A DNA stretch of 64,000 bases, taken from Roseicella frigidaeris (GTDB lineage: Bacteria; Pseudomonadota; Alphaproteobacteria; Acetobacterales; Acetobacteraceae). The notes under the pieces were generated by a model that saw nothing but the letters and a program-made list of their open reading frames with translations, was not told the DNA's origin and made no database searches. Below, piece by piece: positions 8,290 to 19,946 of this stretch. How positions within the stretch are numbered: the stretch's first letter is position 1; each line of letters starts with the position of its first letter. Location of the stretch: positions 248,001 through 312,000 of the forward strand of contig NZ_QLIX01000003.1 in assembly GCF_003258945.1 (NCBI RefSeq), written 5' to 3'. The position numbers and the translations under genes are program-made.

Positions 8290-9222
8290 TCAGCCGCCGG
8301 ACGGCGGATGCACCCGCAGCCAGTGGCGCGCGATATCGGCGCGGCGGCAAACCCAGACATCGGGGTGGCGCGCCACGTGGTCCAGGAAACGCTCCAGCGC
8401 CGCGGCGCGGGCCGGGCGGCCGGTGATGCGGCAATGCAGCCCGACCGACATCATCTTCGGCGTCCGCGCGCCCTCCCGGCGCAGGAAGTCGAAGGCATCG
8501 GTCAGGTGCCGGATGAAGCCGTCATTCGCGGTGAAGCCGGGCGGCACCGCGAATTTCATGTCGTTGTTGTCGAGGGTGTAGGGGATGACCAGCAGCGGCT
8601 TGCCCGCCGCCCGCACGTAATAGGGCAGGTCATCGGCATAGCTGTCGCTGTCGTAGAGGAAGCCGCCATGCTCGGCGACCAGGCGGCGGGTGCGCAGGCT
8701 GATGCGGCCGGTGTACCAGCCGACCGGCGGCTGGCCGCAGAGCCGGGCGATGGTGTCGTGGCAGCGGGCGATCTCGGCCCGCTCCACCGCCTCCGGCACG
8801 CCGCGGTAGTCGATCCAGCGCCAGCCATGCGAGGCGACCTCGTGCCCTTGCGCGGCGAAGGCGCGCGCCGCGGTCGGGTTGAGCTCCAGCGCCCGGCCGA
8901 CGCCGTAGATCGTCAGCGGCAGGCTGCGCTCGGCGAAGAGGCGGAGGATGCGCCAGACCCCGGCCCGGGCGCCGTAATCGAATTGCGTCTCGGTCGAGAG
9001 GTCGCGCTCGGCCCGCGGCGTGCCGCCCGGCACCTCGTGCAGGTAGATCTCGCTGTGAGAGTCGCCGTTCAGGACGGTGTTCTCGCCGCCCTCCTCGTAG
9101 TTCAGCACGAAGGAGAGGGCGAGGCGCGCCCCGCCCGGCCATTGCGGGTCGGGCGGGTTGGGGCCGTAGCCGAGGAAGTCGCGGGGATGTTCGGTGTCGG
9201 CGGCGAGGATGGAGGCGGACAT
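8290..9222 (-). CDS. puuE: Allantoinase PuuE-type polysaccharide-deacetylase-fold protein
   Basis: Protein of 310 residues. PuuE allantoinases have the NodB/polysaccharide-deacetylase fold, do not resemble the classical metallo-amidohydrolase AllB, and open the allantoin ring in purine degradation. Visible signatures are the N-terminal RDFLGYGPNPPDPQWPGGA, VLNYEEGGENTVLNGD and EFASHGWRWIDY-like GHEVASHGWRWIDY (metal histidine). WYTGRISLRTRRL and MSVGLHCRITGRPAR supply further conserved His/Arg. No other ureide genes flank it; the convergent phnX ends 36 bases away. An alternative is a related chitooligosaccharide or ureide deacetylase. Confidence 0.85.
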   Translation of the reverse strand: MSASILAADTEHPRDFLGYGPNPPDPQWPGGARLALSFVLNYEEGGENTVLNGDSHSEIYLHEVPGGTPRAERDLSTETQFDYGARAGVWRILRLFAERSLPLTIYGVGRALELNPTAARAFAAQGHEVASHGWRWIDYRGVPEAVERAEIARCHDTIARLCGQPPVGWYTGRISLRTRRLVAEHGGFLYDSDSYADDLPYYVRAAGKPLLVIPYTLDNNDMKFAVPPGFTANDGFIRHLTDAFDFLRREGARTPKMMSVGLHCRITGRPARAAALERFLDHVARHPDVWVCRRADIARHWLRVHPPSGG

Positions 9223-9274
9223 GCCGCAGCCTGTCGCCCCCGGCCCGCCGCGGTCAAGCCAGCGGCAGGCCGCG

Positions 9275-9324
9275 CCGGCCAGGGCGGAGTGCGCCCGGGC
9301 CCGAGCGCCATCCGCCCTGGCCGG
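9275..9324. terminator. Perfect 14-bp inverted repeat
   Basis: Arms CCGGCCAGGGCGGA (9275-9288) and TCCGCCCTGGCCGG (9311-9324) are perfectly complementary with a 22-base loop. They lie between the end of ilvC and the start of puuE, both leftward. This may be a second, backup termination structure for the ilv operon. There is no T-tract, so factor-independent function is uncertain. Confidence 0.45.
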
Positions 9325-9332
9325 CTGTGCGT

Positions 9333-9381
9333 GGAGCAGAGGCTCGCGGGCGGGCGTTCACGCCCGTCCGCGACCTGCTCC
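9333..9381 (-). terminator. Candidate ilvC transcription terminator hairpin
   Basis: A long G+C-rich stem lies 8 bases past the ilvC stop: outer arms GGAGCAG (9333-9339) and CTGCTCC (9375-9381), inner arms around CGGGCGGGCG/CGCCCGTCCG with a TTCA turn. Position directly after the last gene of the ilv operon supports a terminator; no clear T-run follows. Confidence 0.55.
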
Positions 9382-9388
9382 GGCCGGC

Positions 9389-10969
<1,581 letters not shown>

Positions 10970-11039
10970 TCACGCGCAAGAGGATGGGCGCGGGGCGCGC
11001 CATGGCCGCCCCGCGGAGGAGTGGACGCTCGTCCCGGCC

Positions 11040-12833
<1,794 letters not shown>

Positions 12834-12918
12834 GGGGTCTTCCTTGGCAATGCATCGCCATCCGGGCTGTGCCCGACCCTGGCGAGGGCCGGTTCCCTAC
12901 GCTGCCCGCTGCGCTGCG

Positions 12919-13893
12919 TCAACGCATCCCCTGAAGAAACGCGAAGATTTGGGGCGCGTCACTTTCCTGAAATTGCGCTGGATCGTGGATCCGCGCATGG
13001 ATGCTATGCGTCAGCGGCGGGTCGGCCGGGTCGGCGAGCTGGTGATGGCGGAACCAGGTCCCCTGCCGCTTGGTATAGCGCACCGTGTTCAGGATCGCCC
13101 GCTTTCGTGCCTCGGCGAGCGGCAGCCGCCCGGCGAGGACGGCCAGCAGCTCCGGCACCCCATGCGCCCGCATCGCCGGCAGCGCCGGGTCGAGGCCCTG
13201 CGCGCCGAGCGCCCGCACCTCCTCGAGCGCGCCGGCGGCGAGCATGGCATCGAAGCGCGCCGCGATCGCCGCCCGCAGCGCCTCCCGCGGCGGGTCGAGC
13301 AGCAGGGCGGCGAAGCGCCAGGGCGCCTTGCCGCTATGCCCGCCCTCGCGCTGCCAGGCGCGCAGCCCGCGCCCGGTGCCGCGCCAGACCTCGTAGGCCC
13401 GGGCGATGCGCTGGCTGTCGCCGGGGCGGAGCCCGGCCGCCGTCTCCGGATCGAGCTCGGCGAGGCGGGCATGCAGCGCCGGGGCGCCGAGCCGCGCCAG
13501 CAGGTCCCGCGCCTCCGCCCGCGCCAGGGCGGGCACCGGCGGGATGGCCGACAGCCCCTCGGTGAGCGAGAGGACATAGAGGCCGGTGCCGCCGCAGAGG
13601 ATCGGCAGGCGCCCCGCCGCCCGCGCCGCCGCCATCTCGGCCAGCGCCGCCCCCCGCCACCAGGCGACGCTCGCAGCCTCGGCCGCCGGCCGCACGCCGT
13701 AGAGCCGGTGCGGCACAAGCGCCTCCTCGGCCGGCGTCGGCCGCGCCGTCAGCACCCGCAGCTCGCGGTAGAGCTGCATGGAATCGGCATTGATCACCAC
13801 GCCGCCCAGCCGCTCGGCGAGGCCAAGCGCGAGGGCCGACTTGCCGCTCGCGGTCGGGCCGGCGACGATCAGGGCGCGCGGCATTTGCGTCAT
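12919..13893 (-). CDS. miaA: tRNA dimethylallyltransferase MiaA
   Basis: Protein of 324 residues from the ATG at 13893, chosen because family members start a few residues before the P-loop; the open frame extends further upstream to 13959 without similarity. It transfers a prenyl group to A37 of UNN-reading tRNAs. Motifs are the P-loop GPTASGKSAL, NADSMQLYRELRVLTARPT (substrate Asp, Thr), ILCGGTGLYVLSL and GLDPALPAMRAHGVPEL, with TVRYTKRQGTWFRH at the C-terminal end. It is transcribed divergently from serB across an 83-base gap, which must hold both promoters. Confidence 0.96.
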   Translation of the reverse strand: MTQMPRALIVAGPTASGKSALALGLAERLGGVVINADSMQLYRELRVLTARPTPAEEALVPHRLYGVRPAAEAASVAWWRGAALAEMAAARAAGRLPILCGGTGLYVLSLTEGLSAIPPVPALARAEARDLLARLGAPALHARLAELDPETAAGLRPGDSQRIARAYEVWRGTGRGLRAWQREGGHSGKAPWRFAALLLDPPREALRAAIAARFDAMLAAGALEEVRALGAQGLDPALPAMRAHGVPELLAVLAGRLPLAEARKRAILNTVRYTKRQGTWFRHHQLADPADPPLTHSIHARIHDPAQFQESDAPQIFAFLQGMR

Positions 13894-13976
13894 GCGCCGG
13901 GCCTTGCGATAGAGCGGGGCGCCGCGGCAGCCGCCCCGACGGCGGTCGCCACCCCCCATGAGCCACAGGCCGCCGC

Positions 13977-14870
13977 ATGCCCCAGATCCTCACCCTCGTC
14001 GCACCCCCGGGCGGCCTCGACGCGGCGCTGCTGCCGCGCCTCCGCGACGCCCTGCAGGCGCTCGGCGCCAGCACCGGCGCGGCCGACTGGCTGGCGCCGG
14101 AGGAGGCGGTCGACCTGCCCTTCGACGGCCTCGCCGCCGAGCAGGCCGTCGCCGCCGCCCGCGCGGCGCTCGGGGAGGCGCCGGTGGACGCCATCGCCGT
14201 GCCGGCCGAGGGCCGCCGCAAGCGGCTGCTGCTGGCCGACATGGACAGCACCATCGTCACCAGCGAGACGCTGGACGAGATCGCCGCCTATGCCGGGCTG
14301 AAGGAGGAGATCGCCGCCATCACCCGGCGCTCGATGAACGGCGAACTGGATTTCCGCCAGGCGCTGATCGCCCGCGTCGGCATGCTGCGGGGCCTGCCGG
14401 TCTCGGCGCTGGACCGGACCTGGGAGGCGACGGCGCTGACCCCCGGGGCGCGCGCGCTGGTGGCGACGATGCGGGCCAACGGCGCCCATTGCACCCTGGT
14501 CTCGGGCGGCTTCACCTTCTTCACCGGCCGGGTGGCGGCGCTGGTCGGCTTCCATGCGCATTACTCCAACACGCTGGAGATCGCCGATGGCCGGCTGACC
14601 GGCAAGGTGGGGGAGCCGATCCTCGACCGCGACGCCAAGCTCGCCACGCTGAAGCGGCTGGCCGCCGAGCTGTCTCTGCCGCTGGAGGCGGCGCTGACCG
14701 TCGGCGACGGCGCCAACGACCTCGCCATGATCCAGGCGGCCGGGCTCGGCATCGCCTTCCGCGCCAAGCCGGTGGTGGCCGCCGCGGCGCGCGCCCGGGT
14801 GGACCATGCCGATCTCCGCGCCCTGCTCTTCGTGCAGGGCTACCGGGCGGCGGAGATCCGCGAGGACTGA
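13977..14870 (+). CDS. serB: Phosphoserine phosphatase SerB
   Basis: Protein of 297 residues. An N-terminal domain of about 75 residues (ACT-like in SerB proteins) precedes the HAD phosphatase. LLLADMDSTIVTSETLDEIA is motif I with the nucleophile Asp, VSGGFTFFTGRVA is motif II (Ser), KLATLKRLAAEL provides the Lys, and VGDGANDLAMIQAAGLGIAF is the motif III/IV region. It performs the last step of serine synthesis. It is divergent from miaA, and downstream is the palindrome array at 15022-15153. Confidence 0.96.
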   Translation: MPQILTLVAPPGGLDAALLPRLRDALQALGASTGAADWLAPEEAVDLPFDGLAAEQAVAAARAALGEAPVDAIAVPAEGRRKRLLLADMDSTIVTSETLDEIAAYAGLKEEIAAITRRSMNGELDFRQALIARVGMLRGLPVSALDRTWEATALTPGARALVATMRANGAHCTLVSGGFTFFTGRVAALVGFHAHYSNTLEIADGRLTGKVGEPILDRDAKLATLKRLAAELSLPLEAALTVGDGANDLAMIQAAGLGIAFRAKPVVAAAARARVDHADLRALLFVQGYRAAEIRED

Positions 14871-15021
14871 CCGCGCGGCACCCAGCCCCGGCCCCGCGCC
14901 CTCCGCGGCTCATGCCCGGCGCACGACGTGCTGGCCTGCGGCCCGCGGGGCCGGGCGCCCGAACGGGCGCCGCCACCAATGTGGCGTCGCCAAGCAAGCC
15001 GGAGGGTTGCGCCCGGCGTCT

Positions 15022-15070
15022 AGAGCAGATCCCGATCAGGTGGACTCACCTGATCGGGTGAAGATGCTCT
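15022..15070. repeat. Palindromic element D (copy 1)
   Basis: Perfect 12-bp arms CCCGATCAGGTG (15031-15042) and CACCTGATCGGG (15047-15058) with a 4-nt loop. An outer pairing AGAGCA/TGCTCT closes the stem, followed by GAAAACAATAGCCTAG. The same element recurs at 26204-26265 (reverse) and 45718-45766. It lies in the convergent gap between serB and the PAS kinase. Confidence 0.85.
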
Positions 15071-15081
15071 GAAAACAATAG

Positions 15082-15127
15082 CCTAGGGCACGTCTCCTGA
15101 ACCGGTGTTCAGGGGACGTGCCCTAGG
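15082..15127. repeat. Palindromic element C (copy 1)
   Basis: Twenty-base arms starting CCTAGGGCACGT (15082-15101) and ending ACGTGCCCTAGG (15108-15127) pair at 19 of 20 positions around CCGGTG. It is directly joined to element D; a close relative with perfect arms occurs at 26160-26203 next to another D copy. Confidence 0.85.
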
Positions 15128-15129
15128 GA

Positions 15130-15153
15130 CCGTTGATGTGCCACCATCAACGG
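15130..15153. repeat. Palindromic element E (copy 1), contains kinase stop codon
   Basis: Perfect 9-bp arms CCGTTGATG (15130-15138) and CATCAACGG (15145-15153) around TGCCAC. The TGA stop of the leftward PAS kinase (15147-15149) lies inside the right arm, so the element supplies the last codons of that gene. A close copy is at 45641-45666. Confidence 0.8.
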
Positions 15154-18100
15154 CCGTTACTATCAGGCTCGCCCGGCCGCGCCGCCGCGGTCCGCCACAA
15201 CACCTGCCGGGCCGGCAGGGAGAGCACGCAGCGCAGCCCCGGCGCCTCCCAGTGCATCTCGAGGCTGCCCTGGAGCTGGCGCACCACCGTGCCCTGGATC
15301 AGGCTGCTGCCGAAGCCGCGACGGGCCGGCGGCGCCGTGACGGGCGGGCCGCCGCTCTCCTGCCAGACCAGCGTCAGGCCGCCGGCAATGGGCTCCCGCT
15401 GCCAATGGATGCAGACCCGCCCCTCCGGGGTGGAGAGCGCCCCGTATTTCGCGGCATTGGTCGCCAGCTCGTGGATCGCCATGGCGACCGGCTGCGCGGC
15501 ATCGGGGGCGAGGCCGACCAGCGGCCCGTCGAGCAGCACCGCCGCCTCGCTGCCGGCGCCGCGATAGGCGGCGAGCTCCTCGGCCAGCAGCTCCCGCAGG
15601 TCGGCGCCGTTCCAACGCTCGCGCGCCAGCAGCGTATGGGCCAGCGCCATGGCGGCGATGCGGCCCTTCACCGCCGCCTTGAAGGCCGCCGGCTCCTCGG
15701 TGCGGGTCAGGGTGAGCACGGATTGCACGACGGCGAGCGCGTTCTTGGCGCGGTGATCGACCTCGCGCGCCAGCAGCAGCTTGGCCTCCTCCGAGCGCTT
15801 GCGCTCGGTGATGTCGACGGCCGAGGCGATCAGATGGGTGACGCGCCCCTCGGCATCGCGCAGCGGCGCGATCTGGACATCGAGCACCACGCGCCCCTCG
15901 CCGGCCATCCGCGCCTCGGTGTCGAAGCGCGTCGCGGCGCCCGACAGCGCGCCGGCGCAGGCCTCCCGCATCCGGGCGGCGACGGCCGGGTCGAAGGCCC
16001 ACCAGGGGGTGTCCCAGAAGGGCTGGCCGAGCACCGCCTCGCGCGCGAGGCCGGCGGCCTCGAGCGGCGCGCGGTTGGTGTCCAGCACGGTGCCGTCGGG
16101 CGCCAGCACCGCCACATAGGCGAAGAGGTTGTCGAGCACGTGGCGCAGCATCGCCTCGCTGCCGCGCACCGCCGCCTCGGCCGCGACCCGCTCGGTCACG
16201 TCGCGCACCAGCATCGCCAGCCGGTCCGGCTCCGGCCGGTAGAGGCGGGTGCTCAGCCAGCGCCGGCCGAGCGAGACCCGTCCCTCCACCGCCGCCGGCT
16301 CGCCCGTCTCGGCGGTGCGGACATGCACGTCGAACCACTGCGCCGTCATCTCCGGGAAGAGCGCGCGCATGCCGCGCCCGACCGACCCCGGCGGCATGCG
16401 CCCGGTCACCCGCTGCACCGCCTCGTTGCGCTCCAGCAGCCGGAAATCGGTGATGGCGCCCGTCGCGTCGCGCACCGCCTCCCAGAGCGCGAAGCCCTCC
16501 TCCATGCGGGCGAAGAGGGTGCGGTAGCGCGCCTCGCTCGCGGCCAGCGCCTCGCGCGTCTGCCGCTCGCTGTCGACATCGACGAAGGCGGTGACGCCGC
16601 CGACCAGCTCGCCCGCCTCGTTGCGGACCGGCCGGGCCATGATGCGCATCCAGGCCCGGCTGCCGTCGCCGCGCTGGCACTGCGCCTCGATCGAGGGATT
16701 CTCCTCGCCCGCGTGCAGCAGCCGGGCGAGCGGGTATTCATGCTCCTGCAGCGGGCTGCCATCGGCATGGAAGGCGACCCAGTCCGCGGCGTCGCGCAGC
16801 TCGGGCAGGCGCAGCAGCTGCCCGGCATAGCGGTTGCCGCCGATGATCCGGCCGGAGGGCAGCTCGGTCATCACCAGGCCGACCGGCACGGTCTCGACGA
16901 TGGTGCGCAGCCGGGCCTCGCTCGCCGCCAGCGCCCGCTCAGAGGCCACCCGGTCGGTCACGTCGCGCAGGATGCCGGTGACGAAGCGGCGCCCGCCGAC
17001 CTCGAAGCTGCAGACCGAGGCCTCGATCGGGAATTCGCTGCCATCGGCCCGCCGCGCCATCAGCGTGCGCCCGGGCGTCATCGGCCGCATGGTCGGCGCG
17101 GCGGCGCGGCGGGCGAGGCGCGCGCCATGCTGCCTCGCCTCCGCCTCCGGCATGAGCATGCCGAGATCGCGCCCGACCATCGCCTCCGCCCCGGAATGGC
17201 CGAACATGCGGACCGCGGCCCGGTTGACCGAGACGATATCGCCCTCGATCGAGGCCACGACGATGGCGTCCAGCGCGGACTCCACCACCGACCGCAGCCG
17301 CGCCTCGCTCTCGCGCTGCGCCTCGGCGGCCTCCATCGGCTCGGTGACGTCGCGGGCGAGCGTCAGCACGCGCAGGGCGCGGCCATCCGCCCCCCGCTCC
17401 ACGACCGTGCTGCGGAAGGACACCCACCGCCAGGCCTCGCCGGCGCGGATGCGGATATCGGCCGCCAGCAGGCCGGCGCCGCCGCCGGCGATGGCGCTGC
17501 GCCAGGCGTCGCGGCGCGCCTGGTCCTCGGGATGCACCGCCCTGTCCCAGGCGGCGAATTCCGGCCCGTCATAGGCGAGCCAGACCCGGGCCGGCAGCAT
17601 CCCGCCCGCCACCGCCGCGGCCTGGGGGTCGAGCCGCAGGCGGTTCTGCCCGAGCTCCTCCTCCCACAGGCCCAGCCCGACGCCCTCGAGCGCCAGGCGC
17701 AGCCGCACCTCGCTCTCGGCGAGGGCCTGCCGTGCCGCTTGCAGCGCGGTGACGTCGGCGAGGCTCTCGACCACCGCCAGCGGCCGCCCGGCGGCGTCCC
17801 GCCGCAGCGCCTTGTGGACGAAGACCACCACGGCGCGGCCATCGCGGCGCCGCTGGCGCAGCTCGCCCTGCCAGCTGCCCTTGTCCTCGAGGGCCGCCGC
17901 GATCTCCGCCTGCGGCACCGGGAACTCGGTGCCGAGCAGCGCATGCGCCGGCTGGCCCAGCGCCTCGGCCGCGGTCCAACCATAGAGGCGCTCGCATTCC
18001 TTGGACCAGAAGCGGATGGCGCCCTCGACCTCGCGCGCCATGAAGGCCGCGAGGTCGAGGGTGGAGAGCAGGTCCTGCAGCCGCGCCGCATTCTCCGCCC

Positions 18101-19667
18101 GCACCGCCTCGTGCATGCGGCGCTCGGTGACGTCGAGGCAGCTCCCGACGATGCGCCAGACCCGGCCGGCCGCGTCGCGCTCCGGCACGCCGCATTGCTC
18201 GATCAGGCGCAGGCTGCCATCCGGCCGGCGGATCCGATGCTCCAGCCGGCAGGGCGCGCCATCCCGCAGCGCCTGGTGCAGGGCCGCGCGGAGGCGCGGC
18301 CGCTCGGCGCTCGGCACCGCGGCGAGGAACAGCGCCACCGGGACCGAGGCATGGACCGGCGCCAGGCCCAGGACCCGCTGCGTCTGCTCCGTCCAGCGCA
18401 GCCGGGCAGCGTCGAGATCGTCGGTCCCGGCAAGCTCCAGCGTCCAGCCGCCGGCGCCGGTGAGGCGCTCGGCCGCCGCGAGCATCGCCGCCGCCTCGGC
18501 CTGCCGGGCAAAGCCGCGACGCTCGGCCTCGGCCTGCCGGTCGAAGGCCGCGCCCGCCGCGGCCAGGCCCCGCTGCAACGCCGCGAGCTCGGCGACCGGC
18601 GGCAGGGCCGCCCGCGGGGCGCTGCGGGCCTCGGCCATGCCCCCCAGCCGCGCCATCGACAGCAGGTCGTCGGCCATGGCGCTCAGCCGCCGCATCGGCA
18701 GGAGCAGCCCCCGGGCCAGCGCCCAGCTCGCCAGGCCGGCGGCCAGCAGCGCCAGCCCGAGACCGGCGGCGAGCCCGCCCGCCGGCCGCCACCCGGCCGC
18801 CCGATGGGCCGCGGCCGGCGCCTCGACCACCGCCGTCCAGCCGGGAGCCGCCGGCACCTCGGCCAGGGCGGCGATCCGCTCCCGGCCGTCGGCGCCGCGC
18901 CGCAGCACGAGGCGCCCCGCGACGCCGCGCCGCCACGACGCCTCCGATTGGGTCGGCACGGGCCCGCGCAGCCCGGAATCGGTGCGGAGGAGCAGGGTGC
19001 CGGCGGCATCGGCCAGGCCGGCGGCGAGGCCGGGGCCCAGCGGCGCGGCCCGGAGCAGGGCTTCGAACCGCTCGAGCTCCAGCACGCCGCCGATGGCAAG
19101 CCCCGGCGGCGTGCCATCCGCCCGCGGCACCGGCACCGCGAGCAGGAGGCCGGGACGCGCGGCCGAGAGGGCGGGGATCAGATTGGAGAGGACGGGCCGG
19201 TTCTCGGCGACCGCGGCGCGCAGGATCGCGGCGGCGGCGCTGCCCGGTCCCGCCTCCGGCGGCGCCGGGCGTCGGGCGGCGCCCCCGACCATGAGGCGCA
19301 TCCCGCTGGCGCGGCTGGTCCGCACGGCCCGGGCGGCCGCGGGCTCGGCCTGGTCCAGGCCCTCCCCGAAGGCGGCAGCGAAGGCATCGAGGGCGGCGAT
19401 CCGGGCATCGATCTCGGCGCCGAGCGCAAGGGCCAGATCATGCGCGCCCTGCTGCAGTTCGGCTTCGAAGGCCCGCAGCCCGGCCTCGGCGGCGGTCCAG
19501 GCGGCGACGGTGATGGCGAGGGCGGCGGCGAGGCCGGGCGGCAGGAGCAGATGCAGGAGCCGGCGCCGCAGGCCGGGGCGGGGAAGCTGGCCGGCGGGGG
19601 ACCAAGCGGCCGCGCCGCCGCCGGGTCCGGGATGCAGGTCATGGTGGTCGAGCAGCGAGTCCGGCAT
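15147..19667 (-). CDS. Seven-PAS HWE-type sensor histidine kinase
   Basis: Protein of 1506 residues. A membrane helix near residues 35-60, a periplasmic/extracytoplasmic sensor domain (about 60-290) and a second helix (about 300-325) are followed by a HAMP-like linker. Then come about seven PAS/PAC units, each ending in a motif such as DVTERR, ADVTALQ, RDVTEPM, RDVTDRV, VDVDSERQ, RDVTERV and VDITERK. The kinase core has REVDHRAKNALAVVQSV (phospho-acceptor His), IHELATNAAKYGALS and VWQESGGPPV, the last two typical of the HWE family. No cognate response regulator is adjacent. HWE kinases often act in light, stress or general stress response control; the signal here is unknown. The C-terminal end runs into palindrome E. 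Confidence 0.88.
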   Translation of the reverse strand: MPDSLLDHHDLHPGPGGGAAAWSPAGQLPRPGLRRRLLHLLLPPGLAAALAITVAAWTAAEAGLRAFEAELQQGAHDLALALGAEIDARIAALDAFAAAFGEGLDQAEPAAARAVRTSRASGMRLMVGGAARRPAPPEAGPGSAAAAILRAAVAENRPVLSNLIPALSAARPGLLLAVPVPRADGTPPGLAIGGVLELERFEALLRAAPLGPGLAAGLADAAGTLLLRTDSGLRGPVPTQSEASWRRGVAGRLVLRRGADGRERIAALAEVPAAPGWTAVVEAPAAAHRAAGWRPAGGLAAGLGLALLAAGLASWALARGLLLPMRRLSAMADDLLSMARLGGMAEARSAPRAALPPVAELAALQRGLAAAGAAFDRQAEAERRGFARQAEAAAMLAAAERLTGAGGWTLELAGTDDLDAARLRWTEQTQRVLGLAPVHASVPVALFLAAVPSAERPRLRAALHQALRDGAPCRLEHRIRRPDGSLRLIEQCGVPERDAAGRVWRIVGSCLDVTERRMHEAVRAENAARLQDLLSTLDLAAFMAREVEGAIRFWSKECERLYGWTAAEALGQPAHALLGTEFPVPQAEIAAALEDKGSWQGELRQRRRDGRAVVVFVHKALRRDAAGRPLAVVESLADVTALQAARQALAESEVRLRLALEGVGLGLWEEELGQNRLRLDPQAAAVAGGMLPARVWLAYDGPEFAAWDRAVHPEDQARRDAWRSAIAGGGAGLLAADIRIRAGEAWRWVSFRSTVVERGADGRALRVLTLARDVTEPMEAAEAQRESEARLRSVVESALDAIVVASIEGDIVSVNRAAVRMFGHSGAEAMVGRDLGMLMPEAEARQHGARLARRAAAPTMRPMTPGRTLMARRADGSEFPIEASVCSFEVGGRRFVTGILRDVTDRVASERALAASEARLRTIVETVPVGLVMTELPSGRIIGGNRYAGQLLRLPELRDAADWVAFHADGSPLQEHEYPLARLLHAGEENPSIEAQCQRGDGSRAWMRIMARPVRNEAGELVGGVTAFVDVDSERQTREALAASEARYRTLFARMEEGFALWEAVRDATGAITDFRLLERNEAVQRVTGRMPPGSVGRGMRALFPEMTAQWFDVHVRTAETGEPAAVEGRVSLGRRWLSTRLYRPEPDRLAMLVRDVTERVAAEAAVRGSEAMLRHVLDNLFAYVAVLAPDGTVLDTNRAPLEAAGLAREAVLGQPFWDTPWWAFDPAVAARMREACAGALSGAATRFDTEARMAGEGRVVLDVQIAPLRDAEGRVTHLIASAVDITERKRSEEAKLLLAREVDHRAKNALAVVQSVLTLTRTEEPAAFKAAVKGRIAAMALAHTLLARERWNGADLRELLAEELAAYRGAGSEAAVLLDGPLVGLAPDAAQPVAMAIHELATNAAKYGALSTPEGRVCIHWQREPIAGGLTLVWQESGGPPVTAPPARRGFGSSLIQGTVVRQLQGSLEMHWEAPGLRCVLSLPARQVLWRTAAARPGEPDSNGR

Positions 19668-19814
19668 GCCCCCTCGGTGTGGCCAAGGACGATGATCCCC
19701 GCACGCATCGGAGTCGCGCGCCGCACGCCGGAACCGGCACGCTTCCGCGTCGCCGGCGTCGACTACGGTCTATTCTCCTAGTAGTAGAATTTCAAGTTTA
19801 AGTGAGCACGCCGT

Positions 19815-19850
19815 CCGTTCGGCCGCAGCCCATTGGGGGCTGGCGAACGG
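19815..19850. terminator. Hairpin between degQ and PAS kinase
   Basis: Outer arms CCGTTCG (19815-19821) and CGAACGG (19844-19850) enclose a second stem CAGCCC/GGGCTG with an ATTGG loop. It lies past the end of leftward degQ and ahead of the kinase gene. Just before it (19780-19803) is the only AT-rich stretch of this 279-base gap (TATTCTCCTAGTAGTAGAAT), a plausible kinase promoter region. Confidence 0.4.
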
Positions 19851-19857
19851 GAGGGCT

Positions 19858-19892
19858 GGGCGCCGGGCGACGCCTCACCCCGCCCGGCGCCC
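19858..19892 (-). terminator. Candidate degQ terminator
   Basis: Perfect 12-bp arms GGGCGCCGGGCG (19858-19869) and CGCCCGGCGCCC (19881-19892) with an 11-base loop, 54 bases past the degQ stop. Stability and position suggest transcription termination; no T-run is present. Confidence 0.5.
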
Positions 19893-19946
19893 CCGGATCG
19901 GGGAAGCCCCACCCGTTCAAGCCTTTCCGCTCGAACGGGATCGGCT

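Noticed and set aside
12834-12918. Attenuator or leader peptide before ilvB
   Set aside because: The gap is only 85 bases and shows no run of Val, Leu or Ile codons or alternative hairpins.
15022-15070. Element D as an ordinary serB terminator
   Set aside because: Near-identical copies at 26.2 and 45.7 kb, one in a co-directional gap, show that it is a repeat family; a secondary role in termination is still possible.
15105-19781. 1558-codon open frame on the + strand
   Set aside because: It lies opposite the PAS kinase, is Arg/Pro/Gly/His-rich with no domain, and arises from G+C-rich codon bias in the antisense frame.
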